In this document: in pieces, positions 1 to 9,079 of the stretch | Layout: each line of letters begins with the position of its first letter | Numbering within the stretch: position 1 is the first letter of the stretch | Source: Arthrobacter sp. SLBN-83 | GTDB taxonomy: Bacteria > Actinomycetota > Actinomycetes > Actinomycetales > Micrococcaceae | Length of the DNA: 64,000 bases | NCBI RefSeq assembly: GCF_006715285.1 | Contig: NZ_VFMX01000001.1 | Coordinates: forward strand, 868,001 to 932,000 | Direction: 5' to 3' | Program-made: the position numbers and the translations under genes | Notes under the pieces: generated by a model | What the model saw: the letters and a program-made list of their open reading frames with translations, nothing else | What the model was told of the DNA's origin: nothing | Databases searched by the model: none

Positions 1-492
1 GAGGAGCAGCGGGACCGTCACCAGGAGCGGATCGACCTGGTGAAAGCCAGGGATGGTTCCGTCCGGGTGCACACGCGGGCTTCCACGTGGGGCATCCCGT
101 TCAGCTGGTTCTCGCTGTTCGCCGAATCCGACCGCAAGGACGTGGTGGAAGCCGGTGGCCGGATCCTCACCGTGCGCGTCTGGGCGTCCATTACCGATGC
201 CCTGGAGCGGGCCCGCTATGCCGTGGCCAACCTGGCCCTCGCCGCCCCCGACCTGGACATGCTTGACGACCTGGCGCAGCTCACGGAATGGTTGGAGCTG
301 TTCCACGTGAACTCCATGGTGGAGCTGGACTACGGCGCCGTGGCGGACAAGGTTTACCCCGACGAGTCCCCGATGGATATCAGGCTGGGCATCGAGTGCC
401 TGGCGGAGGGTGACATGACCGGTGCTGCAGCAGCCTACCGGCGGCTTGCCTCGCGCTGGATTCCCATCCGGCAGCTGGCCCGCGCCTCGTAA
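1..492 (+). CDS. Conserved actinobacterial protein of unknown function (5' end outside window)
   Basis: The reading frame is open from the first base of the window, so the start lies upstream and only the last 163 codons are visible. An in-frame GTG at 40 exists but there is no reason to prefer it, because coding continues upstream without a stop. The visible part is soluble and mixed alpha/beta, with a repeated acidic/leucine pattern (LDMLDDLAQLTEWLELF) and no transmembrane segment. I do not recognise a catalytic motif and assign no function. It ends 31 bp before the convergent LacI-type regulator gene. Confidence 0.6.
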   Translation, partial: EEQRDRHQERIDLVKARDGSVRVHTRASTWGIPFSWFSLFAESDRKDVVEAGGRILTVRVWASITDALERARYAVANLALAAPDLDMLDDLAQLTEWLELFHVNSMVELDYGAVADKVYPDESPMDIRLGIECLAEGDMTGAAAAYRRLASRWIPIRQLARAS

Positions 493-523
493 CGCTTTCC
501 TGGCTGTTCGAGGTTTTGGGCTT

Positions 524-1579
524 TTAGAAGTTCTTTGGCGGCGCCGTGGTGCGCCGGACGATCAGTTCATGGGGTGCGACGGCGGAGCGGACAGCTCCTG
601 CCTGGCCATCCAGTTCGTCCAGAAGCATCTTGGTGGCAAGTTCGGCCTGCTCGTCCGGCCGCTGCCCCACCGTAGTGAGGCCCATGGGTTCAGCAAAGTC
701 GTGGTTGTCGATGCCCACCACGGAGAGTTCCTCCGGAACCCTGATCCCAAGGCGGTTGGCTTCGAAAATGACGCCCATGGCCATCTCGTCAGAAGCACAA
801 AAAATGGCGGTCGGCTTTTCCCCCTCCCGCGACCAAAGCCGGCGCAGGGCTTCCTGGCCGCTGCGTACGGTGAAGTCGCCCCATTCGTCCCATTCCCGGC
901 GCGTGGGCAGACCGGCTCCCGCCATGACGTCCTTGAACGCCAGAATGCGAACCCGGGGAACGTCGAAGTTAAGGTCGGTCTCGTCATCGCCGTGAAGCAG
1001 GGCGATCTTTTTGTGGCCGAGGTCGATCAGGTGCCGCACCGCAGTTGATGCCGCTGCGTAGTCGTCGATGCCGATGTACGAGCACTCCTCGACGTGGCCG
1101 CCGACGACGATGAGGGGAATGTCGATTTTCTGGAGATGGTCCAGTTCGTCATGGCTGAGCGCCATACAGAGGACCAGGAGGGCGTCGATCTGTTTGTAGA
1201 CCATGGTCTTGCTGAAAAGCCGCTCCCGATTACTGCCGTGGCCACCGAGGTTGAAAAGGGACAGGTTGTAATTGCGGGCATGCAGTTCGCGGTCTGCACC
1301 CTCAATGGCTTTCGAGAAGAACCAGCGGCTCACGAACGGTGCCAACACTCCGATGGTCCTGGTCCGCCCGGTGGCAAGGCCGGAAGCCGATGAGGATGCA
1401 ACGTAGCCCAGGTTCCCGGCCACCTCAAGAATCTTCTCGCGGGTGGCCGGCGAAACCCTGGGCAACCCGCGGACTGCGCGGGACACAGTGGCTGTGGAGA
1501 CTCCGGCGGCCGCCGCCACGTCCTCGATGCTGACGCCGTTATGGCCGCCCCGCTGGGACCGTTCCGTTGTCCGTGCCAC
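524..1579 (-). CDS. LacI-family transcriptional regulator of the adjacent sugar transport genes
   Basis: A 351-residue LacI/GalR repressor. An N-terminal helix-turn-helix (about residues 16-50: VSIEDVAAAAGVSTATVSRA) with the hinge helix region is followed by a periplasmic-binding-protein-like sensor domain (GVLAPFVSRWFF through the GIDNHDFAEPMGLTTV segment). The start is GTG. It is the last gene in the direction of the ABC sugar importer and lies 154 bp beyond the small membrane gene, so it may be read with that operon or from its own promoter. A LacI-type operator in the importer/glucosidase divergent region is its likely target. The inducer is inferred, from context, to be an alpha-glucoside. 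Confidence 0.9.
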   Translation of the reverse strand: MARTTERSQRGGHNGVSIEDVAAAAGVSTATVSRAVRGLPRVSPATREKILEVAGNLGYVASSSASGLATGRTRTIGVLAPFVSRWFFSKAIEGADRELHARNYNLSLFNLGGHGSNRERLFSKTMVYKQIDALLVLCMALSHDELDHLQKIDIPLIVVGGHVEECSYIGIDDYAAASTAVRHLIDLGHKKIALLHGDDETDLNFDVPRVRILAFKDVMAGAGLPTRREWDEWGDFTVRSGQEALRRLWSREGEKPTAIFCASDEMAMGVIFEANRLGIRVPEELSVVGIDNHDFAEPMGLTTVGQRPDEQAELATKMLLDELDGQAGAVRSAVAPHELIVRRTTAPPKNF

Positions 1580-1733
1580 CGTGTCCCCTCTTTAACTCCT
1601 TTGCGGCGTAGGGCCGCCCGGCCCTGCGTCTACCCCCGGCCCTGTATTTTTCCATTCCGGGGCAGGCAGTGAAAATCCAGACAGCGCGAACCCACGCATT
1701 TGCCGCGAAGGCGGCGGGCGTGCGCATCAGCGC

Positions 1734-1982
1734 CTACCTGCGTGCCGGCAGCTTCCTGCGCAGCCGCACCATGCCGTACAGCGCCAGCAGTGTTGCCAGC
1801 AAGCCCAGCGCCCACCCAAGGGCCGGCTGGGCAGTAACTTCCATCCACACGGTGACCACCAGCAGGACCAGCGCCCAGAACCCGAGGAAACCGATGATGA
1901 TGTCGAAGTCCTCACCGGAGCGGACCAACCGGCTGCGGTTTCCCGCCCCCGGAGTGCGGGGACGGGAACCGTTGTTCGTCAC
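1734..1982 (-). CDS. Small two-helix membrane protein in the sugar importer operon
   Basis: An 82-residue protein with a basic, proline-rich N-terminus (about residues 1-24), two hydrophobic helices (about 28-50 and 55-73) and a strongly basic C-terminus (RLRRKLPARR). Its ATG overlaps the stop of the upstream permease by 4 nt, so it is translationally coupled to the importer. I do not recognise a family. The position suggests an accessory membrane protein of the transporter operon, but nothing in the sequence proves that. Confidence 0.7.
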   Translation of the reverse strand: MTNNGSRPRTPGAGNRSRLVRSGEDFDIIIGFLGFWALVLLVVTVWMEVTAQPALGWALGLLATLLALYGMVRLRRKLPARR

Positions 1983-2878
1983 TTGACTGCACCTGCCGTG
2001 AGGCCGGCGACAATCTTGCGCTGGAAGACCAGCACCAGGATCACCAGCGGGATGGTGACGATGGTGCCCGCGGCCATGATGGCCGTGTAGGGGATCTGGT
2101 TAGGCTGTGCACCGGCAAAGTTGGCGATGGCCACCGTTACCGGCTGGGTTGCGTCGCTGGACAGCTGGCTGGCGATCAGGAACTCATTCCACGATGAAAT
2201 GAATGCCAGGATTGCCGTGGTGAAGATTGCCGGTGCGGCCAGGGGCATGATGACCTTGCGGAAGGCCTGTCCCTGGGTGCAACCGTCAACACGTGCGGAT
2301 TCCTCCAGTTCCCACGGCATCTCGCGGAAGAACGACGTCATGGTGTAGACCGTCAGCGGGAGCACGAAGGAGATGTTCGGGATGATCAGCGCCTGGTATG
2401 TGCCCATCCAGCCGATGTTGGTGAAAAGCTGGAACAGCGGGGTGATCAGGGCAACACCGGGGAACATGGAAGCGCCCAGGATGAAGCCGAGCACCAGGAA
2501 CTTGCCCTTGAAGTTCAGCCGGGCCAGTGCGTAGGCCGCGAACACGCCAATGAGCAGGGATACCAACGTCACGACGCCGCCGATGAACACACTGTTCAGC
2601 AGTGCCTGGCCGAACCGGTTGCCGAACGATGTGTCGAAGGCGGTCTTGAAGTTGTCCAGCGTTACATGGGTGGGCAGGATCGACGTGTCGTAGGTGAAGC
2701 CCACCTCGCGGAATGCAGTGACCACCATCCAGTACGCCGGCGCCAGGCACCAGAGCAGGATGATGGCGGCACTGAGGTACGTACGCCCCTGGGCCCACTT
2801 CTCCCGGTTCTGGGCGGCCTTGCGGCCTTTGTCCTGTTGGGCCCGCAGCGCCGAGGCATCTGCTGTTGCCGTGGTCAT
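1979..2878 (-). CDS. Carbohydrate ABC transporter permease, MalG type
   Basis: A 299-residue inner-membrane permease of the binding-protein-dependent family. It has a basic N-terminus, about six transmembrane helices, and near residue 200 the EAA coupling loop (EESARVDGCTQGQAFRKVI, then MPLAAPAI) that contacts the ATPase. The C-terminal QRKIVAGLTAGAVK ending is typical of MalG-type subunits. It overlaps the preceding permease by 4 nt and is followed by an overlapping small membrane gene. No dedicated ATPase gene is present here, so a shared MsiK-like ATPase elsewhere is likely, as is usual for actinobacterial sugar importers. Confidence 0.93.
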   Translation of the reverse strand: MTTATADASALRAQQDKGRKAAQNREKWAQGRTYLSAAIILLWCLAPAYWMVVTAFREVGFTYDTSILPTHVTLDNFKTAFDTSFGNRFGQALLNSVFIGGVVTLVSLLIGVFAAYALARLNFKGKFLVLGFILGASMFPGVALITPLFQLFTNIGWMGTYQALIIPNISFVLPLTVYTMTSFFREMPWELEESARVDGCTQGQAFRKVIMPLAAPAIFTTAILAFISSWNEFLIASQLSSDATQPVTVAIANFAGAQPNQIPYTAIMAAGTIVTIPLVILVLVFQRKIVAGLTAGAVK

Positions 2879-3912
2879 TTCTTCCCCTTTCCGGTGGCGC
2901 CGCTCTGCTCAACGACGTTCGCCCCAAGGAAGCGCACGAAGATGAAGGCGACGAGGAAGATGATGATGAATGTGATGGTGGACAGCGCGGCTGCCGAGTT
3001 GAAGCCCTGCCTGATTTGGTTGATCACCAGGATGGACAGCGTGGTGGTGTTGTTCGCGCCGCCGGTCAGGATGTAGGGCAGGTCGAACATACGCAGCGCG
3101 TCCAGGGTCCTGAAGAGGATTGCCACCATCAGTGCCGGTTTCACCAGCGGCAGGGTGATCAGCCGGAACCGCTGCCAGGCAGTGGCCCCGTCCACCTTTG
3201 CAGCTTCGTATACGTCCGCCGGGATCATCTGCAGGCCTGCAAGGATCAGCAATGCCATGAAGGGCGTGGTCTTCCAAACGTCCGCGATGACCACGGCCCA
3301 TTTGGCGGGCCACTCGCTGCCCGTCCACAGGATGGTGGTGTTGAACAGCTTGTTGGCAATGCCCTCGAAGGCGAAGATGAAGAACCAGAGCTTGGCAGTC
3401 ACGGCAGTGGGGATGGCCCACGGCACAAGGACAGCGGCGCGGACCAGGCTGCGGCCACGGAATTCACGGGCCATGATCATGGCCATCCAGAAACCCAGGA
3501 CAGTTTCGAATGCCACCGTCACCACTGTGAAGAAGAACGTGGTGGCCGTGGCGGACCAGAACTGGCCGCCCAAGGTGCCGGGCGGGCAGGCGACCGTCCC
3601 GCCGTCCGGTGCCGCACACTGCTGTGCAAGCCAGTTGACGTAGTTTTGGATGCCGGCCGGGCCACCTGCGGTAAAGAGCCCGGTGGCTGGATCCAGGCCG
3701 GCGTCCTTCTGGAAGGACATGACGATGGCACTGATGATCGGGTAAACGATCACGATGCCCAGGGCGACGATGGTGGGGGCAAGCAGCCAGGACGCCCAGC
3801 GCCCCTGGCTTGCGATCCTGTTGTCCTCCCCCACGCCCTTGGGCGCATGACGGACGGGGGTCCCGCCCGACGCCGGTGACTTAACCGGCGTCGGGCCTAG
3901 TTCGGTTGCCAT
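2875..3912 (-). CDS. Carbohydrate ABC transporter permease, MalF type
   Basis: A 345-residue permease with a soluble N-terminal tail of about 45 residues, a first helix (WASWLLAPTIVALGIVIVYP), an extracellular insert, several more helices, and the EAA loop VYEAAKVDGATAWQRFRLIT followed by LPLVKPAL. I chose the ATG at 3912 (MATELGPT) because it sits 7 nt after the stop of the binding-protein gene; the frame stays open upstream to 4011, but that would run into the binding protein. It pairs with the MalG-type subunit, with which it overlaps by 4 nt. Confidence 0.92.
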   Translation of the reverse strand: MATELGPTPVKSPASGGTPVRHAPKGVGEDNRIASQGRWASWLLAPTIVALGIVIVYPIISAIVMSFQKDAGLDPATGLFTAGGPAGIQNYVNWLAQQCAAPDGGTVACPPGTLGGQFWSATATTFFFTVVTVAFETVLGFWMAMIMAREFRGRSLVRAAVLVPWAIPTAVTAKLWFFIFAFEGIANKLFNTTILWTGSEWPAKWAVVIADVWKTTPFMALLILAGLQMIPADVYEAAKVDGATAWQRFRLITLPLVKPALMVAILFRTLDALRMFDLPYILTGGANNTTTLSILVINQIRQGFNSAAALSTITFIIIFLVAFIFVRFLGANVVEQSGATGKGKK

Positions 3913-3919
3913 GGCAGAA

Positions 3920-5215
3920 CTACGATCCCGCACCGGCGGATTCGATGGACTTCTGCATGTCGGCGAGTGCGTTATCCACTGTCTTCTCTCCCTTGATAGC
4001 GGAGTAGGCATTGTCTTGGATTGCCTTGGTGACAGCCGGGTAGAAAGGCGTCACAGGACGCGGAACGGCGTTCTCGATGGACGTCTTCAGAACCGGCAGG
4101 TAGGGCAGCTTGGCAACGAGTTCCTTGTCGTCATACAGCGATCCGAGAACCGGAGCCAGCGAACCCTGGGTAGCGTAGAATTTCTCGGTTTCCTCCGAGG
4201 TCATGAACTTCATGAAGTCCAGCGCAGTGGCCTTGTTCTTGGAGTACACGCTGGTAGCCAGGTTGTGGCCGCCCAGTGAGGATGCACCGGGTCCATCCTT
4301 GCCCGGGAGCGCAGCCAGCCCCGTCTTGTCCTTCACGGCGGAGGAGCCTTCAGTGGTGATCAGGTTGAAGGCGTACGGCCAGTTGCGCAGGAAAAGGAGC
4401 TTGCCGCTCTGGAATGCCTGGCGGCTGTCCTCTTCCTTGTAGGTGATGGCTTCCTTGGGGATGTTGCCATCCGCGTAGGCCTTTGCGAGGTTCCCCAGGC
4501 CGGCCTTGGCCTCGGGGGTGTTCAGGTCCGGCTTGCCGTCCTTGTTGAGGACCGAGCCGCCGGCTGAGTTGATGGCCTCGGAAGCATTTACCGTGAGGCC
4601 CTCATACTTGCTGAACTGGCCCGCGTAGCAGCCGATGTTGTTCTGCTTCGCGATGGAGCACATGCTCATCATCTCGTCCCAGGTCTTGGGCGGGGTGGGA
4701 ACCAGATCCTTCCGGTAGTACAGGATGCCGCCGTCAGAGGTCTGCGGGGCAGCGTACAGGGTGCCCTTGTAGGTTGCGCTCTCCACTGTCGGCTTGAGCA
4801 TGGCGCTGGTGTCGATCGCCATCTTGTCCTTCAGCGGCTGCAGCCAGCCCTTGGCCGCGAATTCAGCGGTCCAGACAACGTCCACATCCACAACGTCGTA
4901 GTCGGACTGCTTCGCCTGGAAATGCTGGACGAGGTCATCGTGCTGCTGGTCGGCCTGGTCCGTCTGCTCCTTGAAGGTGACCTTCTCATTCGGGTGGGCG
5001 GCATTCCACTTATCGACCAGGGGGCGGACCACATTGCTGTTGTCCTTGCCCTGTACATAGGTGATGGGGCCACGGCCGTCAAGGTTGGCGCCAGCATCAC
5101 CGCCGCCACCGCCACCTCCTGTAGAGCCCCCTCCACCTCCGCCGCCGCAGGCGGACAACGTAAGGGCCAGGATGCCGGCCGTGGCAGCCGGAAGCAGGAA
5201 TCTCGGGGTTTTCAT
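3920..5215 (-). CDS. Extracellular sugar-binding lipoprotein of the ABC importer
   Basis: A 431-residue solute-binding protein. A lipoprotein signal peptide ends in the lipobox LSAC (Cys23), followed by a glycine-rich linker of about 25 residues that tethers it to the membrane. The mature part has the cluster-1 sugar-binding-protein look (TYVQGKDNSNVVRPLVDKWN, later NWPYAFNLI and LGGHNLATSVYSKNKATALDFMKF). It is the first gene of the importer operon and is transcribed divergently from an alpha-glucosidase, which suggests alpha-glucosides such as maltose or trehalose-type sugars as ligands. The specific ligand is inferred. Confidence 0.92.
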   Translation of the reverse strand: MKTPRFLLPAATAGILALTLSACGGGGGGGSTGGGGGGGDAGANLDGRGPITYVQGKDNSNVVRPLVDKWNAAHPNEKVTFKEQTDQADQQHDDLVQHFQAKQSDYDVVDVDVVWTAEFAAKGWLQPLKDKMAIDTSAMLKPTVESATYKGTLYAAPQTSDGGILYYRKDLVPTPPKTWDEMMSMCSIAKQNNIGCYAGQFSKYEGLTVNASEAINSAGGSVLNKDGKPDLNTPEAKAGLGNLAKAYADGNIPKEAITYKEEDSRQAFQSGKLLFLRNWPYAFNLITTEGSSAVKDKTGLAALPGKDGPGASSLGGHNLATSVYSKNKATALDFMKFMTSEETEKFYATQGSLAPVLGSLYDDKELVAKLPYLPVLKTSIENAVPRPVTPFYPAVTKAIQDNAYSAIKGEKTVDNALADMQKSIESAGAGS

Positions 5216-5315
5216 TAGCTTGAAGCTCCTCGCTGAGTGACAAGTAAGTCGACAGTGCGCTTGCTAGGTGAGGTTGATGTGGTGACTGTCACACTAGTAA
5301 GGTACCTGTCAGTAA

Positions 5316-5329
5316 TGCAAGCGTTTACA
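5316..5329. promoter_or_regulatory. LacI/GalR-type operator in the divergent promoter region
   Basis: The 14-mer TGCAAGCGTTTACA fits the LacI/GalR half-site layout TGNAANCGNTNNCA around a central CG. It lies between the binding-protein gene and the alpha-glucosidase gene, 27 nt before the latter's ATG. Read toward the binding-protein gene, the TTGCAT inside it could be a -35 box with TAGTGT 18 nt downstream, so a repressor here would block that promoter. A second small dyad, GTGACTGTCAC, is at 5282-5292. Confidence 0.6.
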
Positions 5330-5355
5330 TCAAAAAGTTATCAGAGGGGAACCTA

Positions 5356-7182
5356 ATGCCAGACCCATCCGTTCCCGCATCCGGACCGGCCCCCTCTGCC
5401 TGGTGGGCCGACGCCGTCGTGTACCAGATCTACCCCCGCTCCTTTGCAGATGGCAACGGCGACGGCATGGGGGATCTGCGCGGTGTCCTGGACCGCCTGC
5501 CCTACCTTGAACGGTTGGGAGTGGATGCCATCTGGCTCTCCCCCTTTTACAAGTCACCCCAGGCCGACGGCGGCTACGACGTGGCGGACTACCGCCAGGT
5601 GGACCCGCTCTTCGGCTCCCTGGCGGACTTCGATGCAATGTTGCAGGAAGCTCACCGCCGCGGATTGAAAGTCATTGTGGACCTGGTTCCCAACCACACT
5701 TCGGACGAACACGCGTGGTTCCGGGAGGCGCTGGCCGCGGCCCCTGGAAGCCCGCAGCGGGACCGGTATATGTTCCGTGACGGCAAGGACGAGGTGCCCG
5801 GATCCGGGGATGGCAGGCTGGCACCGAACAACTGGAAGTCCGTGTTCGGCGGTCCGGCCTGGAGCCGGGTAACCGAGGCGGATGGATCGCCCGGCCAGTG
5901 GTATCTCCACCTCTTCGATACAAAGCAGCCGGACCTGAACTGGGAGAACCCGGAAGTTCAGGAGGAGATGCGCTCGGTGCTGCGGTTCTGGCTGGACCGC
6001 GGGGCGGACGGCTTCCGGGTGGATGTTGCCCACGGCTTGGTCAAGGAGGCGGGACTGCCGGACTGGGACGGCGTGGCTGCCATGGTTGAGGGAACATCAG
6101 GCCCCAGGCGGGAGAGCCACCTGCCCGGGGATGCTCCCCATGCCCACACTGACGCCGAGGAACCACACCGGGCAGTCTCCCCGATGTATCCGCCGTCGCC
6201 GTTTTTTGACCAGGACGGTGTGCACGCCATCTACCGCGACTGGAACCAGGTCCTGGCCGAATACGGCGGAGACCGGATGATGGTTGCCGAGGCCTGGGTG
6301 GAGCCGGCTGAGCGACTGGCACGCTACGTCCGGCCCGATGAGATGCAGCAGGCCTTCAACTTCGATTTCCTGTTGGCCGGCTGGGATGCCGAGCGCATGG
6401 CGGACGCCATCGACGCGTCGCTGGCAGCGGCAGAATCAGTAGGTGCTCCCTGCACGTGGGTACTCAGCAACCACGACACCGTGCGTCACGCCACCCGGTT
6501 CGGGCTGACAGATCCCACCACTTTCCCAAAGGGCATTGGCCCCGGCGACGAACAGCCGGACGCGGCCCTGGGCCTGGCCCGCGCCCGTGCCGCCACGCTG
6601 GTTGCGCTGGCGCTGCCGGGTTCGGCCTACCTTTACCAAGGTGAGGAATTGGGACTTCCGGAGCACACAACCCTCCCTGCGGAGGCCAGGCAGGACCCGA
6701 CGTTCTTCCGGACCCGCGGCGCCGAGATCGGGCGGGATGGATGCCGGGTCCCACTGCCATGGACGGGGGAAGAACCTGGCTTTGGCTTTTCTGGAGGTGT
6801 TTCCCCGGGAGCACCCGGGCCGTGGCTCCCGCAGCCGGAAAGCTTCGGCCCCCTGGCCGCCGACCAGCAGGACGGCGAGGAAGGCTCCACGCTGGAGCTG
6901 TACCGCGCGGCATTGGCGTTCAGGGCATCCCAGCGCCTGGGCAGCGGCACCGTGGAATGGACCGATGAACACGCGCCGGAAAGCGGGCTGTTGGCATTCC
7001 GCAATGGGGAAACAGTGGTCCTGTCCAACATGGGCTTCGCCTCGGCCCCCCTGCCCGAAGGCTATGCTGTGGTCCTGTCCAGCGGTCCCGAGCCCGCCGA
7101 AGAATGGGCCGGCATGCAGGAGGTTCCGGTGGACTGCACTGTTTACCTTCAAAACGTCCGGCATCTTCAAGGCAGGCGGTAG
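5356..7182 (+). CDS. GH13 alpha-glucosidase
   Basis: A 608-residue cytoplasmic glycoside hydrolase of family 13, oligo-1,6-glucosidase/alpha-glucosidase type; no signal peptide. All GH13 hallmarks are visible: the opening WWADAVVYQIYPRSFADGNGDG, VDLVPNHTS, GFRVDVAHG with the nucleophile Asp223, MMVAEAWV with the acid/base Glu312, and LSNHDTVRH with Asp374. The start at 5356 has a good GAGGGGA ribosome site six nt upstream. It would hydrolyse the alpha-glucoside imported by the divergent ABC system. The exact linkage preference cannot be read from the sequence. Confidence 0.93.
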   Translation: MPDPSVPASGPAPSAWWADAVVYQIYPRSFADGNGDGMGDLRGVLDRLPYLERLGVDAIWLSPFYKSPQADGGYDVADYRQVDPLFGSLADFDAMLQEAHRRGLKVIVDLVPNHTSDEHAWFREALAAAPGSPQRDRYMFRDGKDEVPGSGDGRLAPNNWKSVFGGPAWSRVTEADGSPGQWYLHLFDTKQPDLNWENPEVQEEMRSVLRFWLDRGADGFRVDVAHGLVKEAGLPDWDGVAAMVEGTSGPRRESHLPGDAPHAHTDAEEPHRAVSPMYPPSPFFDQDGVHAIYRDWNQVLAEYGGDRMMVAEAWVEPAERLARYVRPDEMQQAFNFDFLLAGWDAERMADAIDASLAAAESVGAPCTWVLSNHDTVRHATRFGLTDPTTFPKGIGPGDEQPDAALGLARARAATLVALALPGSAYLYQGEELGLPEHTTLPAEARQDPTFFRTRGAEIGRDGCRVPLPWTGEEPGFGFSGGVSPGAPGPWLPQPESFGPLAADQQDGEEGSTLELYRAALAFRASQRLGSGTVEWTDEHAPESGLLAFRNGETVVLSNMGFASAPLPEGYAVVLSSGPEPAEEWAGMQEVPVDCTVYLQNVRHLQGRR

Positions 7183-7208
7183 CCGGAAAGGTCAGGCGGT
7201 AGCCGGAA
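7173..7208. repeat. Short direct repeat at the end of the alpha-glucosidase gene
   Basis: The 16-mer CAGGCGGTAGCCGGAA occurs at 7173-7188 and again at 7193-7208, a 20-bp period. The first copy includes the alpha-glucosidase stop codon. A shorter echo (CCGGCGGTAGCC) follows near 7240. It looks like a local duplication in the space between convergent genes. Confidence 0.7.
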
Positions 7209-7252
7209 GGGCGTGCAGTACCTGCAGCAGCGCCGGCGAAACCGGCGGTAGC

Positions 7253-7864
7253 CTAGCGGACGCGTTCGGCCCGGCTGAAGCGGGTCCGTGCCCCGGCCCC
7301 GATGTGGATGAGGACCGGCACCTCCTTGCCCACAACGGACTCCAGCGCGTGCAGGAGTCCTGACACCTCGGCTGCGAGCAGATGCGGTGCCACACCCTGG
7401 CGCGGCAGGAGACGGACCTTCAACGCAGGCGTTCCCTTGACGTCATAGGTAGTGACGGTGGCCCCAGCCAAGTCCGGCCTTCCCTCCAGGGCCTGCTTCA
7501 GTGCCTGTTCCGCCACACCGCCACCGATTCGGACATCGCCGGGGGTTTCGCCGGGATCATATTCGGCCGCGAGGAGGTTTGACCGGCCCTTCCCCTGCTG
7601 GGCGATCCAGGCCACCATGAGCCCCATCAGCGCCAGCAACGCCAGTGCCACGACAATCCACAGCCAGCTTTCCGGCCGGCCGGGGAACCGGGTGGAGTCG
7701 AAAAGCCGGGCGATCCCGGCCCATACTCCGCCGGACCAGGCATGCCACCAGGAAGCGACGGAAGGAACGGCCGCCAGCAGCACCAGCAGGATCCCTGTCC
7801 CAAGCAGGATCAGGCCCAGCACAGTGAGCAGGATGCGGTTGAGCATTGCCGGCGTGCTGTTCAT
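7253..7864 (-). CDS. amaP: AmaP-like alkaline-shock membrane anchor protein
   Basis: A 203-residue membrane protein with two N-terminal helices (about residues 8-32 and 66-88) and a C-terminal cytoplasmic domain (GDVRIGGGVAEQALKQALEG, then ALKVRLLPRQGVAPHLLAAEVSGLLHALE). The layout matches AmaP, the membrane anchor that holds Asp23 at the envelope in Firmicutes. It is the last of five genes that overlap by 4 nt each and whose first gene encodes an Asp23/Gls24 protein. The family call rests on layout and context more than on a signature motif. Confidence 0.7.
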   Translation of the reverse strand: MNSTPAMLNRILLTVLGLILLGTGILLVLLAAVPSVASWWHAWSGGVWAGIARLFDSTRFPGRPESWLWIVVALALLALMGLMVAWIAQQGKGRSNLLAAEYDPGETPGDVRIGGGVAEQALKQALEGRPDLAGATVTTYDVKGTPALKVRLLPRQGVAPHLLAAEVSGLLHALESVVGKEVPVLIHIGAGARTRFSRAERVR

Positions 7865-8499
7865 GCCCCGATCACCCCGGAAGCAGTGACGTTGACGCGG
7901 GGAACAGGAGCCGGTTCCAGCAGCATCTGGTCCAGCTCGTCGCGGACGGCCTCCAGCACCCTGTCCTGATCCACGGGGATCCCGGACGTGGGACGCACGT
8001 TGACCAGCACCTGCCGCTGGGAAACAACGACCATGACCTGTTCAGGCGTGACGTTGGCGGCCAACCGTGCGCGGCGGGCGAGCGAGGACGCGATGACCTC
8101 GTCATCCACCACCACGGCAGGGAGCCCCTCGCCGGGCGCACCGGCCAGCAGATGGCGGGCGCGCTTTCCGGGAAGGACGCCGTTAAGGAAGAAAATCAAT
8201 CCCAGCATGGCCAGAACGGCGCCGATCGCTGCCAGCAGCAATGGGGAGATACCGGCGGGAAGGTCCACGATGCGCTGCGCGGCCACCTGCGGCTCGATCA
8301 GCCAGGCCGGCTGGCCCACGGCGTGGACCCCGGATTCCAGGACCCCGTAGGCGGCCAACACCAGGACCAGGATGGCGGCGGCCACGGACACCGCTGCACG
8401 GGACGAGTGGGTTTCACGGTAAAGGACCCGGCGCATCCCGGGCCCGTTGTTCCCGCGGGTTTCACCAGCCACTCCGCGGTCTTCCACGCTGCTGCTCAC
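7861..8499 (-). CDS. DUF6286-like membrane protein of the Asp23 operon
   Basis: A 212-residue protein with two helices (AAVSVAAAILVLVLAAYGVLE and ISPLLLAAIGAVLAMLGLIF) and a soluble C-terminal domain ending in LEPAPVPRVNVTASGVIGA. The start is the GTG at 8499 because GTGA overlaps the stop of the upstream gene, the same junction used throughout this operon; the frame remains open further upstream, inside that gene. It resembles proteins annotated with DUF6286 in actinobacterial Asp23 loci. The molecular function is unknown. Confidence 0.7.
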   Translation of the reverse strand: MSSSVEDRGVAGETRGNNGPGMRRVLYRETHSSRAAVSVAAAILVLVLAAYGVLESGVHAVGQPAWLIEPQVAAQRIVDLPAGISPLLLAAIGAVLAMLGLIFFLNGVLPGKRARHLLAGAPGEGLPAVVVDDEVIASSLARRARLAANVTPEQVMVVVSQRQVLVNVRPTSGIPVDQDRVLEAVRDELDQMLLEPAPVPRVNVTASGVIGA

Positions 8500-8891
8500 C
8501 GCACCCGCCCTTCCGTGCCGATCCTTGCTGAACTGATCCTCGCCCCGCTGATGCGGATATCCACGCGGCTCAACCGGGAACCGCTTAGTTGGGAAACTGT
8601 TGCCAGGATGCTCGCCTTGGCCCTGACGGTGCGCTCCCAGATGGACCCGCCGGCCGCCTGCACCCGTGCAGGGTCCAGGACCACGGAGTGCAAAGGCGGG
8701 ATGCTGATGGGGGCAACGAGGGATAAAGCCAGCAGGCCGTCGTCGTCCGTCCAATCCGCCCGCACGTCCTGGGCGTCGACACCCAGGGCCTGCGCCGCTG
8801 CCACCCTGGCAAGGCTGGTCAATGCCTGGGTGCTGATCCGGTTATGGCCGCTGAGCGCCTGCCCACGCGCAACGGGTGCAGGTGTTGTCAT
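8496..8891 (-). CDS. Small conserved protein of the Asp23 operon, unknown function
   Basis: A 131-residue soluble protein (MTTPAPVARGQALSGHNRIS). The middle (ALTSLARVAAAQALGVDAQDVRADWTDD) and the beta-rich C-terminus (RVDIRISGARISS) recall the Asp23 fold, one helix pair and a beta layer, but I cannot show homology by eye. The start is the ATG at 8891, which overlaps the DUF2273 stop as ATGA. It is probably an Asp23-like partner in the same envelope complex. Confidence 0.65.
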   Translation of the reverse strand: MTTPAPVARGQALSGHNRISTQALTSLARVAAAQALGVDAQDVRADWTDDDGLLALSLVAPISIPPLHSVVLDPARVQAAGGSIWERTVRAKASILATVSQLSGSRLSRVDIRISGARISSARIGTEGRVR

Positions 8892-9079
8892 GAGGAGGAA
8901 CGCCGGCCGATGATGGCATCGAACACGCCGCGCAGGTCCAGTTTTCCTTCCGCAGCTCGGCCCAGTAGCGCTCCGATGGCCATGAAGAGCAAGGAGACAA
9001 GGAAGCCCCACAGGCCGAACTGCAGGGACATGAAAGCAACGAAGGCACCGATCGCCGCGCCTGCCACCGTGAGGCTCAC
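8888..9079 (-). CDS. DUF2273-type small membrane protein
   Basis: A 63-residue protein consisting almost entirely of two hydrophobic helices (LTVAGAAIGAFVAFMSLQFG and LWGFLVSLLFMAIGALLG) followed by a short charged tail (KLDLRGVFDAIIGRR). This matches DUF2273 (small integral membrane protein), which is typically found beside Asp23 genes. It overlaps both neighbours by 4 nt. Confidence 0.8.
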   Translation of the reverse strand: MSLTVAGAAIGAFVAFMSLQFGLWGFLVSLLFMAIGALLGRAAEGKLDLRGVFDAIIGRRSSS